Shown: piece after piece, positions 15,866 to 15,946 of the stretch
Layout: the number at the start of each line of letters is the position of its first letter
How positions within the stretch are numbered: the first letter of the stretch is position 1
Position numbers and translations under genes: made by a program
NCBI GenBank assembly: GCA_964507405.1
Contig: CAZDPJ010000030.1
Coordinates: forward strand, 1 to 15,946
Source: UMGS75 sp964507405
GTDB taxonomy: Bacteria; Bacillota_I; Bacilli_A; ML615J-28; CAG-313
DNA length: 15,946 nt
Direction: 5' to 3'
Notes under the pieces: model-generated
Seen by the model: the letters and a program-made list of their open reading frames with translations, nothing else
What the model was told of the DNA's origin: nothing
The model's database searches: none

Positions 15866-15886
15866 AAAACCCTAGAATTTTCTATA
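15839..15886 (+). repeat. 18-base direct repeat copying one arm of the pfkA hairpin
   Basis: ACCCTAGAATTTTCTATA occurs at 15839-15856 (within the 3' arm of the hairpin) and again, identical, at 15869-15886, a period of 30 bases. The second copy could pair with the 5' arm (15802-15819), making two mutually exclusive hairpins. It also covers the apparent stop codon of the incoming leftward gene. Origin by local duplication or a small repeat element is inference. Confidence 0.85.
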
Positions 15887-15946
15887 GAGTCTGTAATTCT
15901 TTACGGTAATTTTTAATATATTGGTCAAAGAATTTCTTTTTCCAAG
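15882..15946 (-). CDS. 3' end of a leftward gene, product unknown (partial)
   Basis: Reading from the right edge on the minus strand, one frame is open for about 21 codons and ends in TAG (complement of 15882-15884). The residues, WKKKFFDQYIKNYRKELQTL, are basic, aromatic and helical, as at the end of a real protein; the other two frames hit stops sooner or give less protein-like residues. The gene would converge on pfkA, with the hairpin and repeat between them. The fragment is too short to name a family, and a chance open frame is possible. Confidence 0.4.
   Translation of the reverse strand, partial: WKKKFFDQYIKNYRKELQTL

Overview
The window is about 70% A+T and reads as a chromosomal segment of a low-GC Bacillota, most likely a Bacilli-type lineage near the Mollicutes, Erysipelotrichales or gut RF39-like groups; this placement is inference from base composition and gene order. 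TGA is used as a stop codon (ftsY, ruvB, queA-linked junctions) and tryptophan is encoded by TGG, so the code is the standard bacterial one, not the Mycoplasma code. Nearly all of the window is recognisable core metabolism or housekeeping, and I see no mobile element, CRISPR array, tRNA or rRNA.

Layout. Positions 16-2722 hold the signal recognition particle cluster ftsY-ylxM-ffh, rightward, with overlapping or nearly touching genes, closed by a hairpin terminator that begins inside the ffh coding sequence. Positions 2796-4448 hold the two subunits of the Holliday-junction branch migration motor, but in an uncommon arrangement: ruvA points left and ruvB points right from a shared region of about 70 bases, instead of forming a ruvAB operon. 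ruvB is translationally coupled to queA (queuosine synthesis), and queA is followed after 9 bases by a flavin-reductase-like protein with an extra C-terminal domain resembling PCP_red. A hairpin at 6399-6432 ends that unit.

Positions 6597-14723 are a complete glycogen operon in the order glgB-glgC-glgD-glgA-glgP: ADP-glucose synthesis by a catalytic GlgC plus degenerate GlgD pair, chain elongation by GlgA, branching by GlgB and phosphorolysis by GlgP. It starts at an extended -10 promoter. Phosphofructokinase pfkA follows with its own promoter-like sequence, placing the committed step of glycolysis directly after glycogen breakdown. After pfkA lies a 24-bp inverted repeat with a T tract, plus a third 18-base copy of one arm that overlaps the apparent end of an incoming leftward gene.

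The main points for a second look are the split ruvA/ruvB pair and a promoter-like sequence facing the 3' end of ruvA, the two-domain flavoprotein beside queA, and the three-copy repeat at the right edge. I do not find convincing evidence of a wholly new system.
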